A DNA stretch of 64,000 nt from contig NZ_CP014309.1 in NCBI RefSeq assembly GCF_001557535.2, positions 372,001 through 436,000 of the forward strand, read 5' to 3'. Under the pieces are notes generated by a model. That model saw only the letters and a program-made list of their open reading frames with translations, had not been told where the DNA came from and searched no databases. A program made the translations under genes and the position numbers. This document shows, one piece after another, positions 19,523 to 29,209 of this stretch; the first letter of the stretch is position 1; each line of letters opens with the position of its first letter. Source of the stretch: Burkholderia sp. PAMC 26561. Lineage in GTDB: Bacteria > Pseudomonadota > Gammaproteobacteria > Burkholderiales > Burkholderiaceae.

Positions 19523-20746
19523 ATGCTGAAGAACATAATTCCCGGAATTTTTATTCTTCCGTGCCTGACCGCGCAGGCGCAGAGCAGTGTCACCCTGTAC
19601 GGTATTGTCGACGTGGGCGTGAACTATCTGAGCAATGCGCAGACCGCGCGAACAAAAACCGGCTTGAACGGGGGCAGCCAGTGGTCGGTCATGGACGGTG
19701 GGACGGGCGGCCTGCAAGGTAGTCGCTGGGGGCTCAAAGGTTCGGAGGACCTGGGCGGCGGATTCAAGACCATTTTTGTTCTTGAGAATGGCTTCAACAT
19801 GAACAATGGCACGTTTGGGCAGGGCGGTGCTGAGTTCGGACGTCAGGCGTGGGTGGGTTTGACCAGCAACTATGGCAGGGTCACGCTGGGGCGCCAATAT
19901 GACGAGGTGGTCGACTTCTATGCACCGCTTCTGGCAGCTCCACAGTGGGGCGGTTATATGGCTGAGCATCCAAGTGACCTCGACAACGCTTCCAATACGC
20001 GCCGGATCAACAATTCAATAAAGTACACGTCGCCCACGATGTCCAGCCTTACGTTCGCAGGTCTTTATAGCCTGGGGGGCGTAGCAGGTTCCTTCGGGAC
20101 GAATCGAATCTGGTCGGTGGGCGGGGGTTACGCATCGGGCCCATTCACGGTCGGCGCAGGCTACCTTAACGCACATAACCCGAACACTTCGTTCTATGGG
20201 TCGAATCCGAATGGCGGTCCTGCGACCACGAACAACCTCGGGGGTCTTGGGTCTGCTACATCGGCAGAAAGCAATCCGGTTTATGCAGGCTTTGCTTCAG
20301 CAAAAACGCTTCAGATTGCGGCCGTCGCAGCTGCCTACACGTTCGGCCCGGCAACCTTAGGGCTGGGCTACTCCAATACCCGTTTCCAAGACTTGGGCTC
20401 ACCCTCCGGTCCCAATCCGCTGGGCTATAGCGGAAAAGCCGTTTTCCACAATGCCGAGGTGAACGCCAAGTGGCAGGTGAGTCCGGCGTTCCTGCTCGGG
20501 GCCGCGTTCGACTACACCAAAGGTAGTGGGGCGAATGGTCAGAGCGGGCAAAAATACGAGCTAACCAGCATCGGCGCGGACTACTTCCTCTCGAAGCGAA
20601 CTGATGTGTACACCGTCGCGGTCTACGAACACGCGAGCGGCACTGATTCTCTGAACCAGCCGGCGGTCGCAACTATAACCGGCATGACCCCGTCCGCAAC
20701 CAGCAAACAGGTCGCGGTTCGGGTCGGCATTCGCCATAAGTTTTGA
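19523..20746 (+). CDS. Gram-negative porin (Burkholderia OmpC-like)
   Basis: A 407-residue outer-membrane porin with a signal peptide ending in TAQAQ, first strand SVTLYGIVDVGVNYLSN, the motif SRWGLKGSEDLGGGFKTIF, and a terminal Phe (RHKF). An AGGAG site precedes the ATG. It is 63 bp after the aconitase gene and 65 bp before the MFS carrier, so it likely provides outer-membrane entry for the acid used by this cluster. It is related to, but clearly divergent from, the porin near the window's left edge. Confidence 0.9.
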   Translation: MLKNIIPGIFILPCLTAQAQSSVTLYGIVDVGVNYLSNAQTARTKTGLNGGSQWSVMDGGTGGLQGSRWGLKGSEDLGGGFKTIFVLENGFNMNNGTFGQGGAEFGRQAWVGLTSNYGRVTLGRQYDEVVDFYAPLLAAPQWGGYMAEHPSDLDNASNTRRINNSIKYTSPTMSSLTFAGLYSLGGVAGSFGTNRIWSVGGGYASGPFTVGAGYLNAHNPNTSFYGSNPNGGPATTNNLGGLGSATSAESNPVYAGFASAKTLQIAAVAAAYTFGPATLGLGYSNTRFQDLGSPSGPNPLGYSGKAVFHNAEVNAKWQVSPAFLLGAAFDYTKGSGANGQSGQKYELTSIGADYFLSKRTDVYTVAVYEHASGTDSLNQPAVATITGMTPSATSKQVAVRVGIRHKF

Positions 20747-20811
20747 TGTGTAGTCGCATCCTCGCGGGGATGCGTTTCAGTATCCAATATGTATTGGGCA
20801 AGAGACAACTC

Positions 20812-22122
20812 ATGATTTCAGCATCGCAGGCAGACACGATTCCGACGCCGTCAGCGAACGAGGAAATGCTTCAGCAGCGTGCGGTATCGAAGACCGCCTG
20901 GCGGTTGCTTCCTGTCCTGACGCTCGCCTTCATTTTTAATTACATCGATCGGACCAGCGTGGGCTTCGCCGCGCTGACGATGAATGCAGACCTGGGCCTT
21001 TCCGCGACTGAATTTGGCTGGGGCGCCGGTATTCTGTTCGCAGGCTATTGTGTGCTCGAAGTGCCGAGCAACCTTATGCTCTATCGCTTCGGCGCCAGAC
21101 GGTGGCTGGCGCGCATTATGATTACTTGGGGGCTTGCAGCCGCAGCGACTGCCTTGGCGGTAGGTCCGAAGAGTTTCTATTTCGCCCGGTTCGTATTGGG
21201 TGTCGCTGAAGCCGGCTTCTTTCCCGGCGTCACTTTCTATCTCGCCTGCTGGTTCCCAGCGAAATATCGCACCCGCATGCTTGCATGGTTCATGGTGGGC
21301 GTTCCTATTTCGTCTGTCATCAGCGGTCCGTTGTCCGGCCTGCTCTTGAACATGAACGGTACGCTCGGTCTCGCGGGTTGGCAGTGGATGTTCATTATGC
21401 AGGGATTGCCCGCGACTGTCATCGGCGTCGTGGTCTTGTTGATGCTCCGCGATAACCCGACCCAGGCAACCTGGCTGTCAAATGACGAGCGCTACGCGCT
21501 CATCGGTATGCTGGCTTCCGAGCGTCGTGAGAAAGAGCACAAGCATTTTGGCGCTGCATTGAAAGACCCACGTGTGCTGATTCTTACCGCCATTCAGTTC
21601 GGTTTCGTGATGGGCTCGTATGGCATCGGCATCTGGTTGCCGACCATTCTGAAGTCACACGGACTCACCGTATCCGCAATCAGTCTCGTCTCGTCAGTTC
21701 CCTACATCTTCGCAACACTGGCGATGTTGACATGGGCAAGACGCGTCGACCGAAGCGGGAAAAAGATTCTAAACCTCTTGCTGACATGCGTGCTCGGGGC
21801 AGCAGGGATGATCTGTGCAGCGTTGCTCCATACATTCTGGCCCGCGCTTGTCGGGATCACGGTGGCCGTGATTGGCGTGACGACAGCGCGCGCAGTGTTC
21901 TGGAGCATTCCTACCCGCTTCCTCACAGGCGCGGCAGCTGCGGGCGGTTTCGCGTTCATCAATTCCGTCGGCACGTTCGGTGGCTTCGCGGGACCGTTCA
22001 TGATGGGATGGTTGAAGGACCTGACCGGCTCTTTCTCGGCGGGCATCCTTGGCATGGCCGCGATGCTGCTTATCTCGACCCTTCTCACTGGCTCGCTGAT
22101 GTACTTCGTCAAGGACGAATGA
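20812..22122 (+). CDS. MFS transporter, anion:cation symporter (ACS) type
   Basis: About 436 residues with 12 predicted membrane helices. FNYIDRTSVGFAALTMNADLG and GWGAGILFAGYCVLEVPSNLMLYRFGARRW match the ACS family that imports organic anions such as phthalate, tartrate, glucarate and tricarballylate-like acids with protons. RVDRSGKK is the loop between helices 8 and 9. The ATG at 20812 was preferred over an upstream TTG because it gives the family's usual N-terminus. Position after the aconitase and porin genes suggests uptake of a carboxylic acid into the cytoplasm. Confidence 0.88.
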   Translation: MISASQADTIPTPSANEEMLQQRAVSKTAWRLLPVLTLAFIFNYIDRTSVGFAALTMNADLGLSATEFGWGAGILFAGYCVLEVPSNLMLYRFGARRWLARIMITWGLAAAATALAVGPKSFYFARFVLGVAEAGFFPGVTFYLACWFPAKYRTRMLAWFMVGVPISSVISGPLSGLLLNMNGTLGLAGWQWMFIMQGLPATVIGVVVLLMLRDNPTQATWLSNDERYALIGMLASERREKEHKHFGAALKDPRVLILTAIQFGFVMGSYGIGIWLPTILKSHGLTVSAISLVSSVPYIFATLAMLTWARRVDRSGKKILNLLLTCVLGAAGMICAALLHTFWPALVGITVAVIGVTTARAVFWSIPTRFLTGAAAAGGFAFINSVGTFGGFAGPFMMGWLKDLTGSFSAGILGMAAMLLISTLLTGSLMYFVKDE

Positions 22123-22187
22123 ATCTAGGCGGGTTGTCATCCAGCCCAGCCTTCTCACCAAACCGATAACGATGTAAAGGACACGCC

Positions 22188-23570
22188 GTGCCCACGAATG
22201 CTGAGATTGCGCCCGAGGCTGACGCCAAACAACTGTCGTCGAGCTCTGAGATGCCTGTGCTGAAGGAACGGGTTCCATTCTGGCCCAATGGATGGTGGAC
22301 CATTCTAGAAATACGTGTCGGCATTATCCCGTTGCCGGTTTATGTGTTGCTGGTTGGTCTCATTGCGGGCTTCGCCCTGACCGGGAAAGTGCCGGGCGAG
22401 ATTTCCATGGCGCTGGCCATCCTCGTGGTGGCCGGCTTCACCTGTGCGGAAATCGGCAAGCGCTTGCCCGTAATCCGGAAGATAGGGGGCGCGGCTATTT
22501 TGGCAACCTTCCTGCCATCATATTTGGCCTATCATCATTTCCTGCCCGCGCGCGTTCTTGACGTCGTTGTCAGCTTCACTAAGGTCAGCAATTTTTTGTA
22601 TTTGTTCATCGCGTCCATCATAGTAGGCAGCATATTTAGCATGGACCGTACCGTGCTTGTTCGTGGGTTCACAAAGATTTTTATCCCGCTTGCAGCTGGG
22701 ACAGTGGTGGCGGGGATCGTCGGTACGACAACGGGTTGGTTGCTCGGACTTGGCTTTGAGCACACGTTGCTCTTCGTCGTTATTCCAATCATGGCCGGGG
22801 GTGTCGGGGAAGGCGCAATTCCACTATCAGTGGGCTATTCCGAAATTATGCATTTGCCCCAAGGGCCGCTTTTTGCCCAAGTGCTTCCGACCGTCATGAT
22901 TGGCAGCCTGACGGCCATCCTGTTTGCGGGGGCACTTAGCTTTATCGGAGAAAAGTTGCCTCATCTCACGGGTAAAGGCGTTTTACAGCGAGTGCCGGAC
23001 GACCTGCCCGCCAGCGCGCCTGAAGAAACCCCTGTTATACCTGATGTTGCGACGGTCGCCGCTGGTGCGATTACGGCAATTTCGCTTTACCTCGTTGGGC
23101 TCTTGTGTCACCGTTTCTTCGGTCTCCCGGCGCCGGTGTCCATGCTTTTCGTCGCGGTTCTTATCAAACTATCTCATGCCGTGTCGCCGCAGCTTCAAAG
23201 TGGGGCGCGCATTGTCTACCAGTTCTTCTCGGTTGCGGTTACGTACCCGTTGCTGTTCGCCATCGGGACGGCTTTGACGCCCTGGAACGACCTCGTCGGC
23301 GCGATAAGCATGGCCAACGTCGCGACAATCGTCATTACGGTGTTTTCGCTAATGGCGACAGGCTTCGTTGTCGCGCGTTGGGTAAACATCTATCCAATTG
23401 AAGCTGCTATCGTAAATGCGTGTCACAGCGGACAAGGTGGTACAGGCGACGTGGCGATTCTGTCTGCATGCGACCGTATGAGTCTGATGCCTTTTGCCCA
23501 GATTGCAACCCGTATCGGGGGCGCAATAACTGTCACCATAACCCTCTTGATTCTGTCTCGACTCTTCTAA
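22188..23570 (+). CDS. 2-hydroxycarboxylate transporter (CitS/2HCT family)
   Basis: A 460-residue inner-membrane symporter of the 2HCT family, which carries citrate, malate or lactate with Na+ or H+. The two re-entrant-loop signatures are seen: AGGVGEGAIPLSVGYSEI and NACHSGQGGTGDVAILSACDRM (GGxG in each half). About 11 hydrophobic segments are present. It starts with GTG after an AAAGGA site, 65 bp past the MFS gene, so it is part of the same operon. A second carrier of a different family in one operon suggests two related substrates or exchange of substrate and product. The IS3 remnant begins only 11 bp after its stop. Confidence 0.9.
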   Translation: MPTNAEIAPEADAKQLSSSSEMPVLKERVPFWPNGWWTILEIRVGIIPLPVYVLLVGLIAGFALTGKVPGEISMALAILVVAGFTCAEIGKRLPVIRKIGGAAILATFLPSYLAYHHFLPARVLDVVVSFTKVSNFLYLFIASIIVGSIFSMDRTVLVRGFTKIFIPLAAGTVVAGIVGTTTGWLLGLGFEHTLLFVVIPIMAGGVGEGAIPLSVGYSEIMHLPQGPLFAQVLPTVMIGSLTAILFAGALSFIGEKLPHLTGKGVLQRVPDDLPASAPEETPVIPDVATVAAGAITAISLYLVGLLCHRFFGLPAPVSMLFVAVLIKLSHAVSPQLQSGARIVYQFFSVAVTYPLLFAIGTALTPWNDLVGAISMANVATIVITVFSLMATGFVVARWVNIYPIEAAIVNACHSGQGGTGDVAILSACDRMSLMPFAQIATRIGGAITVTITLLILSRLF

Positions 23571-23581
23571 GTTGGCCAGGT

Positions 23582-24394
23582 TGAGGTCGGCTGAAAAAGA
23601 TGGACGCCAACATCCCGTAGAATTGTGGAATGGAGGCGTCGATGAACCGAATCCCGAAGGCTGTGTACACGAAGGAATTTCGTGAAGAAGCAGTGAAGCT
23701 GGCAATGACTGACGGCGTCGGCGTGTCTGAAGCCGCGCGTCGACTGTCAATATCGATGAAGACGTTGGTGAACTGGGTACGTGCTGCGAAGGCGGCAAGC
23801 TGGAGAAGGTTGGACAGTACCAGAAGCCCCTGACGGAGATCGAGGCGGAGCTGAGTCCGGTCAAGCGGGAATTGGCCGAAGTGAGGACGGAGCGCGATTT
23901 ATTGCAAAAATTCGCGACGTACTTTACGAGGGAGTCGCGGTGAAGTACGGCGTGATTGAACAGATGCAACAGCAGTATCCAGTGCCGCCGATGTGCCGGT
24001 TTATGGGCGTTTCCACCAGTGGCTACTACGCCTGGCGCAAACGGCCGCTGTCGTTGCACGCTCGGCAAGAGCCTCGGCTCGAAGCGCAGGTGCGTGCAGC
24101 TCACGAGCGTAGGCGAGAAACTTTTGGCCCGGAACGGCTACAGCGAACCTGCTGAATCAGGACTTCAAGGTGAGCGGGCCGAATCAGGCCTGGCGTGGCG
24201 ACATCACATATATAGCGACCGATGAGGGATGGCTGTATCTGGCCGGCCTCAAAGATCTGTTTAGCGGAGAGGTAGTCGGCTACTCGATGAGCGAGCGCAT
24301 GACAAAACAGCCGGTAATGCAGGCACTGTTTCGTGCTGTCGCGTCGCACCGACCACCGGCCGGTCTGATACAACACACGGACTGCGGCAGTCAG
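23582..24394 (+). pseudogene. IS3-family element remnant, internally deleted and truncated
   Basis: The left end TGAGGTCGGCTGAAAA and both transposase genes match the intact copy at 59270-60537. In the first gene a one-base loss near 23794 (aaggcggcaag for aaggacggcaag) breaks the frame. In the second gene about 140 bp are missing after CGGCTACAG (near 24144), joining the N-terminal part to NQDFKVSGPNQAWRGDITYIA. The 3' part is cut at about 24394 after a Gly-Ser-Gln coding stretch, where an IS30 end begins. It cannot encode an active enzyme. Confidence 0.88.
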
Positions 24395-24401
24395 GGCGGA
24401 T

Positions 24402-25511
24402 TCAACCGGTCGTCGCAACAACTAGAATATTGAACGGATTTTAGGTATGCGTCTAGGGTTTCCGCAGGCGTCTTCCAGCCGAGCGTTTTCCGGGGCCTGG
24501 CGTTCAACGTGTTAGCAACTGCTTGGAGCTCTTGAACACCTCATCGAGACAGGTCCGTGCCCTTTGGAAAGTATTATCGCAGAAGGCCATTGGTGTTTTC
24601 GTTGGTACCACGCTGCCATGGGCTGAGCGGGTCAGCGAAGAACACTTTCACGCCGGACTCTATCGTGAAGCGGGCATGATCGGACAGATCCTTGCCACGA
24701 TCCCAAGTCAATGATCGCCACAACTGACCAGGCAAGTCAGCCACGGTCTTCTTGAGCGTGTTAGCCATCGTGACAGATCCATAGCCGGCAAGCGCAGGCC
24801 CATTCTTCGTACGTGGAAGTGCCCATAACCTTTCTCGCGAGGTAAGTGCACGAGCATCGTAAAGCGGCTTGATCTTTCGACCAAAGTCCCGATGGCTGAT
24901 CGGTTTAAGCCGATAATTAGATCGCCTTCCCAATGACCCGGCACAGCACGATCTTGCACCTCTGCAGGCCGGCTGGAAATCATCACCCCCTCGCTGACGT
25001 GCGCCCACGCCTTAGCGCGCGCTCTCGCTCGAGGAACGCGCAACGCACGCCCGGTGCGAAGACACCCAGCAGCTCGCGTTCGAGTGCGCCGCGCCCTTGA
25101 ATAAGAGGGCTTGATAAATGGCTTCGTGAGAGATGTGCATAGATTCATCGTCCGGGAAATCGGCCTTCAGTCGATTGGGATTTGCTCAGGTGACCAGCCG
25201 TGGACCCACGTTCGGTCACCGCGATGTGGTTTATTGCGCCGCTTGAACCCTGCCTGCCTGGCCCCGCAATCTCACGACCCTCCACGTAATGTACCTTGCC
25301 CTCCAACCGCTCCCGTACGTATTGGCGCAGCCGTGCATTACTCGCCAGCTTCGCGGCTTTGGTCGTTTGGCAAACCGTTCGGCCTTCCACTGCGCGACCG
25401 AAGCACGATACTCGAGATACCCACCACGTGTCGCCGCATTGCGGATGAGCTCTCGTGAAACGGCTGAAGGACTGCGTTCGATGCGGCGGGCTATCTCGCG
25501 TACACTGGCTC
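24402..25511 (-). pseudogene. IS30-family transposase remnant, frameshifted, 5'-truncated
   Basis: Read leftward, pieces of one IS30 transposase appear in different frames: VREIARRIERSPSAVSREL (helix-turn-helix), then [19 protein letters not shown], then [20 protein letters not shown] and RWRSL-type core WDRGKDLSDHARFTIESGVK, then SPWQRGTNENTNGLLR and the C-terminal TLGWKTPAETLDAY. The 5' end is fused to an ISL3 fragment near 25511. The 3' end with ttcaaccggtcgtcgcaac near 24402 looks like the element's terminal repeat and abuts the IS3 remnant. At least three frame changes make it inactive. Confidence 0.8.
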
Positions 25512-25781
25512 AACCAAACGCACTGAACCATCGGGCAGGCGCACCCTGGGCTCCCGCACTTCGAGGAAGCACTCGTGCTGGAAGAAATTGAGATGCCGCA
25601 GGCGCTTGATTTGCGTGTCGTGCACGGGATGCTCGCCGGCAACTCCGGCATAGCCAAATCGGCTGCCTGCAACGAAGTCAACGGCGATGTTGGGCTGCCG
25701 CTGAGCAGCATCGAAGTCAACACTTCGGACATACCAAGGAGCCGTGATACCGAAGGCGGATTCGAACAATTGATTCGTCAT
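25512..25781 (-). pseudogene. ISL3-family transposase, N-terminal fragment
   Basis: The first 90 codons, starting MTNQLFESAFGITAPWYVRS and continuing through IAVDFVAGSRFGYAG and HDTQIKRLRHLNFFQHECF, match the N-terminus of ISL3 transposases with their zinc-binding domain. The gene is then cut by the IS30 fragment. No catalytic part remains. Confidence 0.75.
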
Positions 25782-26411
25782 AGCAGATTGGCTTTACATG
25801 GCTGATTCCCGCATTCTGCCGCACTCACCCATAACTCATCTTACTGGGTGACCGCGCCTCAAGGGGTCGCTGCGCCGGGCTCACGCCCGCCCTTGACCCG
25901 CCAAACCACCCACTGAGAATTCAAAAGAGGCAAATTTCCAATGCTTGGCTGGCAGTCCGAGCACCCGCATCAATCTGGGTTTCCTCAGCTCGCCGAGTTT
26001 GCGCTATACTATACAAGTATATACACGTATATGCCAGAGGCATTAGCAATGGGCCGGACCACACAACGCGTAGTTTACCTGCTAAGTGTCCGTGGGCCGC
26101 GACGCACTGTTTTTGCATCTTCGGCAATTTGGCCGCTGTTGCGAAGCGGTAGCGTGAGCTTCGTAGGACGGCGCACGCGTGACCGCAGACGTGCCGACAT
26201 CAGTGCGGTTTCTTAGATGGTGTGGGGGCAGTTCGTCGCAATATGTACTCGGACCGTGGAAGAGCTGATGCGCACTCAGGCCCACACGCGCTTCAGCTAA
26301 CACGCTCGATATTTGGATCAGCAATTCTGATGCTGGAAGTCCCGCCATCTCGAGCCCAAAAAATGCATTGCTGTCTGCCGGGGAAAACCATCCTCGGCTA
26401 AAGGACCTGTC
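25782..26411. other. Intergenic region with a TATA-rich motif
   Basis: About 630 bp without a supported gene between the ISL3 fragment and the isochorismatase-type gene. At 26019-26030 it holds atatacacgtat, identical to one half of the repeat upstream of the marR gene at 41.5 kb. GC-rich inverted sequence (tcaaggggtc ... cccttgaccc) is present near 25860-25905. Confidence 0.4.
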
Positions 26412-27035
26412 ATGAACATCCCAAGTTATTCAACCGAAACAACGGCCCTGGTATTGGTAGATGTATTGAACGACTTTCTGGCTGAAGATGGAAAGCTCCA
26501 CGGCATGATCGGTCCTATGCTCGATCAGACTAATTTGATAGAGCATCTCAAGCGACTCCTGGAAGGAGCGCGTGCCGCTGGTCTAAAGATCTTTTTCTCG
26601 CCACACGGTGTTGACGAGCATAGCTTTGACGACGTTCACCATGTGCATCCGCGTTTTCAGTTTGGCCTGGAAAACAAGGTTTTCTGGAAGGGTAGCCGTG
26701 GAGCTAACTTCTTTGAACCCCTACGCCCACAGAATGGTGAAATAATCATTAGTCAGCATCGTATGTTTGATTCGTTCGTTGGTACGGATCTGGAAAAGCA
26801 GTTGCGTAACCATGGTATCGAGAAGGTCGTCATCGCGGGGTTGACATCGCAAACCTGCGTCGAAGGAACCGGTCGCCATGCTCTTGAAACCGGCTTCCAC
26901 GTCACCTTTCTGAAGGATGCGGTAGCCGACTTCACCGAACTGGCGCATCGAGCTGCTCTCGACGTTTCGTATCCGACTTTCGGCCACGAAGTGCTCACGA
27001 TCGAAGAGTTTCTGAACGCTGTGACCGCCGCTTAG
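26412..27035 (+). CDS. Isochorismatase-family cysteine hydrolase
   Basis: A 207-residue cytoplasmic hydrolase of the isochorismatase-like superfamily. The catalytic Asp is in VLVDVLNDF, a conserved Lys is in KVFWKGS, and the nucleophilic Cys is in AGLTSQTCVEGTGRHALETGF. Members cleave vinyl ethers, amides or carbamoyl groups (nicotinamide, biuret, N-carbamoyl amides); which applies here is not clear. An AAGGA site is 7 nt before the ATG. It is a single gene stranded between IS remnants on both sides, so its original operon has been lost. Confidence 0.88.
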   Translation: MNIPSYSTETTALVLVDVLNDFLAEDGKLHGMIGPMLDQTNLIEHLKRLLEGARAAGLKIFFSPHGVDEHSFDDVHHVHPRFQFGLENKVFWKGSRGANFFEPLRPQNGEIIISQHRMFDSFVGTDLEKQLRNHGIEKVVIAGLTSQTCVEGTGRHALETGFHVTFLKDAVADFTELAHRAALDVSYPTFGHEVLTIEEFLNAVTAA

Positions 27036-27219
27036 CCGGCGCGGCTATCTGAATTTGAGTGTGTGACAAAGTTTAGACCACGACTGAGGTGGAAATCGGT
27101 GTTCTCGCAAGTGCTAGGCGAATGGTTGGTAGCGCTGTAGCCGACAAGTTGCACGTTTTGGAATTAGGCCGGTTGCATGAACCGACGGCACGCTGTGTTG
27201 CTGGCGCAGCCGGAAGGTG

Positions 27220-28321
27220 GGCGGTCTCAAGTCGAAGTGCAACAGCTAGGTTAATGTTTAGATGACGTTGCTAGATCCGCTGCTTGTAGCGTCGCGGCGA
27301 ATACCTCGAAGGGAGAATGAAACGCATGGGTGGCACGAGGTCGCTTGTTCAAGCTGTCGGCAATGATGTCGAGGTCTGCCTGACTATGCACGGAAAGATC
27401 GGTGCCTTTGGGTAAATACTCGCGCAACAGGCCATTGGTATTTTCACAAGTTCCGCGCTGCCACGGGCTATGTGGATTGCAAAAATAGACGTTCACGCCA
27501 GTTTGAGCGGCAAGTTCTTGATGTCGTGAGAGTTCACGCCCTTGGTCGTAAGTGAAGCTTTGACGCAAGTGTTCGGGAATCGAGTTGAGCTTGGCCGAGA
27601 AGCCGGCCAGTGCAGATTCGGCTGTGGCATCGTGCATCTTGGCCAGCAGTACCAGACGGCTTGTTCTCTCCACCAACACGCCAACTGAGGAGCGATTGCC
27701 TTCGCCTTTGATGAAGTCGCCCTCCCAGTGCCCGGGCATCACGCGATCCTCGATTTCAGGTGGGTGCACGTGAATGCTGACCATATTGGGAATTTGCCAG
27801 CGGCGATCATTACCCCGCGTGCGCGACATACGGGCGCGATGAGCACGACGCAAACAAGCAATGAGTTGGCGCCGTAATTCTCCGCCTGGGTGAGCGTAGA
27901 TGGTCGTGTAAATCGTTTCGTGCGAGATCTGCAAAGTAGGATCGGTCGGAAACATACGCTTGAGAATTCCAGAGATTTGCTGAGGTGACCAACGCCACTC
28001 GAGCAGCGTGAGGACGACCCTCCAGCAGGCGCTGTGAGGCCCAAGTTTGGGCGCGGTGACCGTGTCGGTTCGTCGGGCCGAACTGAGCGCGTGCGCCGCC
28101 GCTGGGACATAACCGAGCACAGAGCTATTGCGCCTCAGTTCACGGCTGACGGTAGAGGCCGAGCGTCCGAGTATCCGGGCCATGGCCCGGATACTCGAGC
28201 CCCGTTGACGCAGGCTCGCGATCTCTAGACGTTCCTCGGCTTGCAACTGCTCATACTGATTCGCTTTGTGCATTACAACACCTTATACGCTTTGGTGTTG
28301 CGCTTCAGTTTTGAGCCCGCC
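27220..28321 (-). mobile_element. IS30-family insertion sequence
   Basis: An intact transposase gene is enclosed by imperfect terminal inverted repeats: ggcggtctcaagtcgaagtg at the left and its counterpart ending cttcagttttgagcccgcc at the right, about 20 of 26 positions matching. I could not see a clear target duplication. The right end abuts an IS66 fragment, so it inserted into, or recombined with, an older IS. Confidence 0.75.
27251..28273 (-). CDS. IS30-family transposase, intact
   Basis: A 340-residue transposase with the N-terminal helix-turn-helix of IS30 (LRQRGSSIRAMARILGRSAS then TVSRELRRN) and the catalytic core: Asp in GHWEGDFIKG, Asp in FTYDQGRELSRH, and Glu in PWQRGTCENTNGLLREYLPK. 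Length and motifs are those of a complete enzyme, with no stop or frameshift. It differs clearly from the decayed IS30 copy just upstream. It may still be active. Confidence 0.92.
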   Translation of the reverse strand: MHKANQYEQLQAEERLEIASLRQRGSSIRAMARILGRSASTVSRELRRNSSVLGYVPAAAHALSSARRTDTVTAPKLGPHSACWRVVLTLLEWRWSPQQISGILKRMFPTDPTLQISHETIYTTIYAHPGGELRRQLIACLRRAHRARMSRTRGNDRRWQIPNMVSIHVHPPEIEDRVMPGHWEGDFIKGEGNRSSVGVLVERTSRLVLLAKMHDATAESALAGFSAKLNSIPEHLRQSFTYDQGRELSRHQELAAQTGVNVYFCNPHSPWQRGTCENTNGLLREYLPKGTDLSVHSQADLDIIADSLNKRPRATHAFHSPFEVFAATLQAADLATSSKH

Positions 28322-28501
28322 GTGTAATCGACGCGCGTCTCGCTTTCGGGCAGATCTCCCTTTGCGGGTGTTTCGACCTGGTAGAGCGCCTTGAAGTATT
28401 CGAGTGCATGTGCGGCCCGCCCGCCTGGTTTCTTCATGCCCTTGAAGGCATCAACAAAGGCGCGTCGCGCGTGGGCGAGGCAGCCGAAGTGGGTCGGACC
28501 T
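28322..28501 (-). pseudogene. IS66-family TnpC transposase fragment
   Basis: About 60 codons on the minus strand read HFGCLAHARRAFVDAFKGMK, KPGGRAAHALEY and FKALYQVETPAKGDLPES, the segment of IS66 transposases around the GCWAHARRKF motif. Both ends are missing: the IS30 element cuts it on one side and unrelated sequence on the other. Confidence 0.75.
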
Positions 28502-29209
28502 CGACACTAGAGACGATAACATCCGCGAGGCTCGAGACATCCTTGACGCTTCCTATAAACTTTTCGCCATCGTGAGGGGAGAGCTTGATGATACTGTCGC
28601 GATGAGCGTATCTGAGCGTGGCAAACCACAATTAGCGGGAATTTGGCAAAAAGACTGCTGTGTGGATTTACCGACCCCGGCAGTGTTCATCGCCAAGCTA
28701 ACAAGAATGAAAAGCACCAAGCGACCCCGATGACAGGCCATGAGCGCTGGCCGTGTCTGATGTTTCCAACGTCCTGTTGTAGAGACGGCACAGGGCGGGG
28801 CGCACCCCCGCGCACGCGCACGGATACTGGGGTGCAAAACAATCTCCGTCGAGCTAGTCAATCCCAGCGGATCGGCGCACTTAAGTTGCCAAAGTACGGG
28901 GCTTCACAACATCGCCGAGACATACCAATAGATTATTGCCCTTCTACTAACATCAGATTACATTCAGCCCATAGTACGGGTACCTCGCAGAGCCTTGCAG
29001 ATAATGTTCACATCGCCACCGAAGAGCTTTCAGCTCAATAAAGAGACAACGTGCCAGATTCGTCTGGATAGGCGTCGGGATGAATCTGGGCAATCGGCCT
29101 GACGTAAGCCTTTCGTACCCACCTGCTGTTTCTGGTGGCCTGCAGTATTGCCAGATCAATCTTAGATTGCGCGATAAACGCATCGAGTAATATTTTACTG
29201 AGGATTTGC
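28502..29209. other. Intergenic region, nothing recognised
   Basis: About 700 bp. Several short overlapping open frames exist on both strands without ribosome sites or motifs. I see no IS end or stable hairpin that I can support. Confidence 0.45.
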
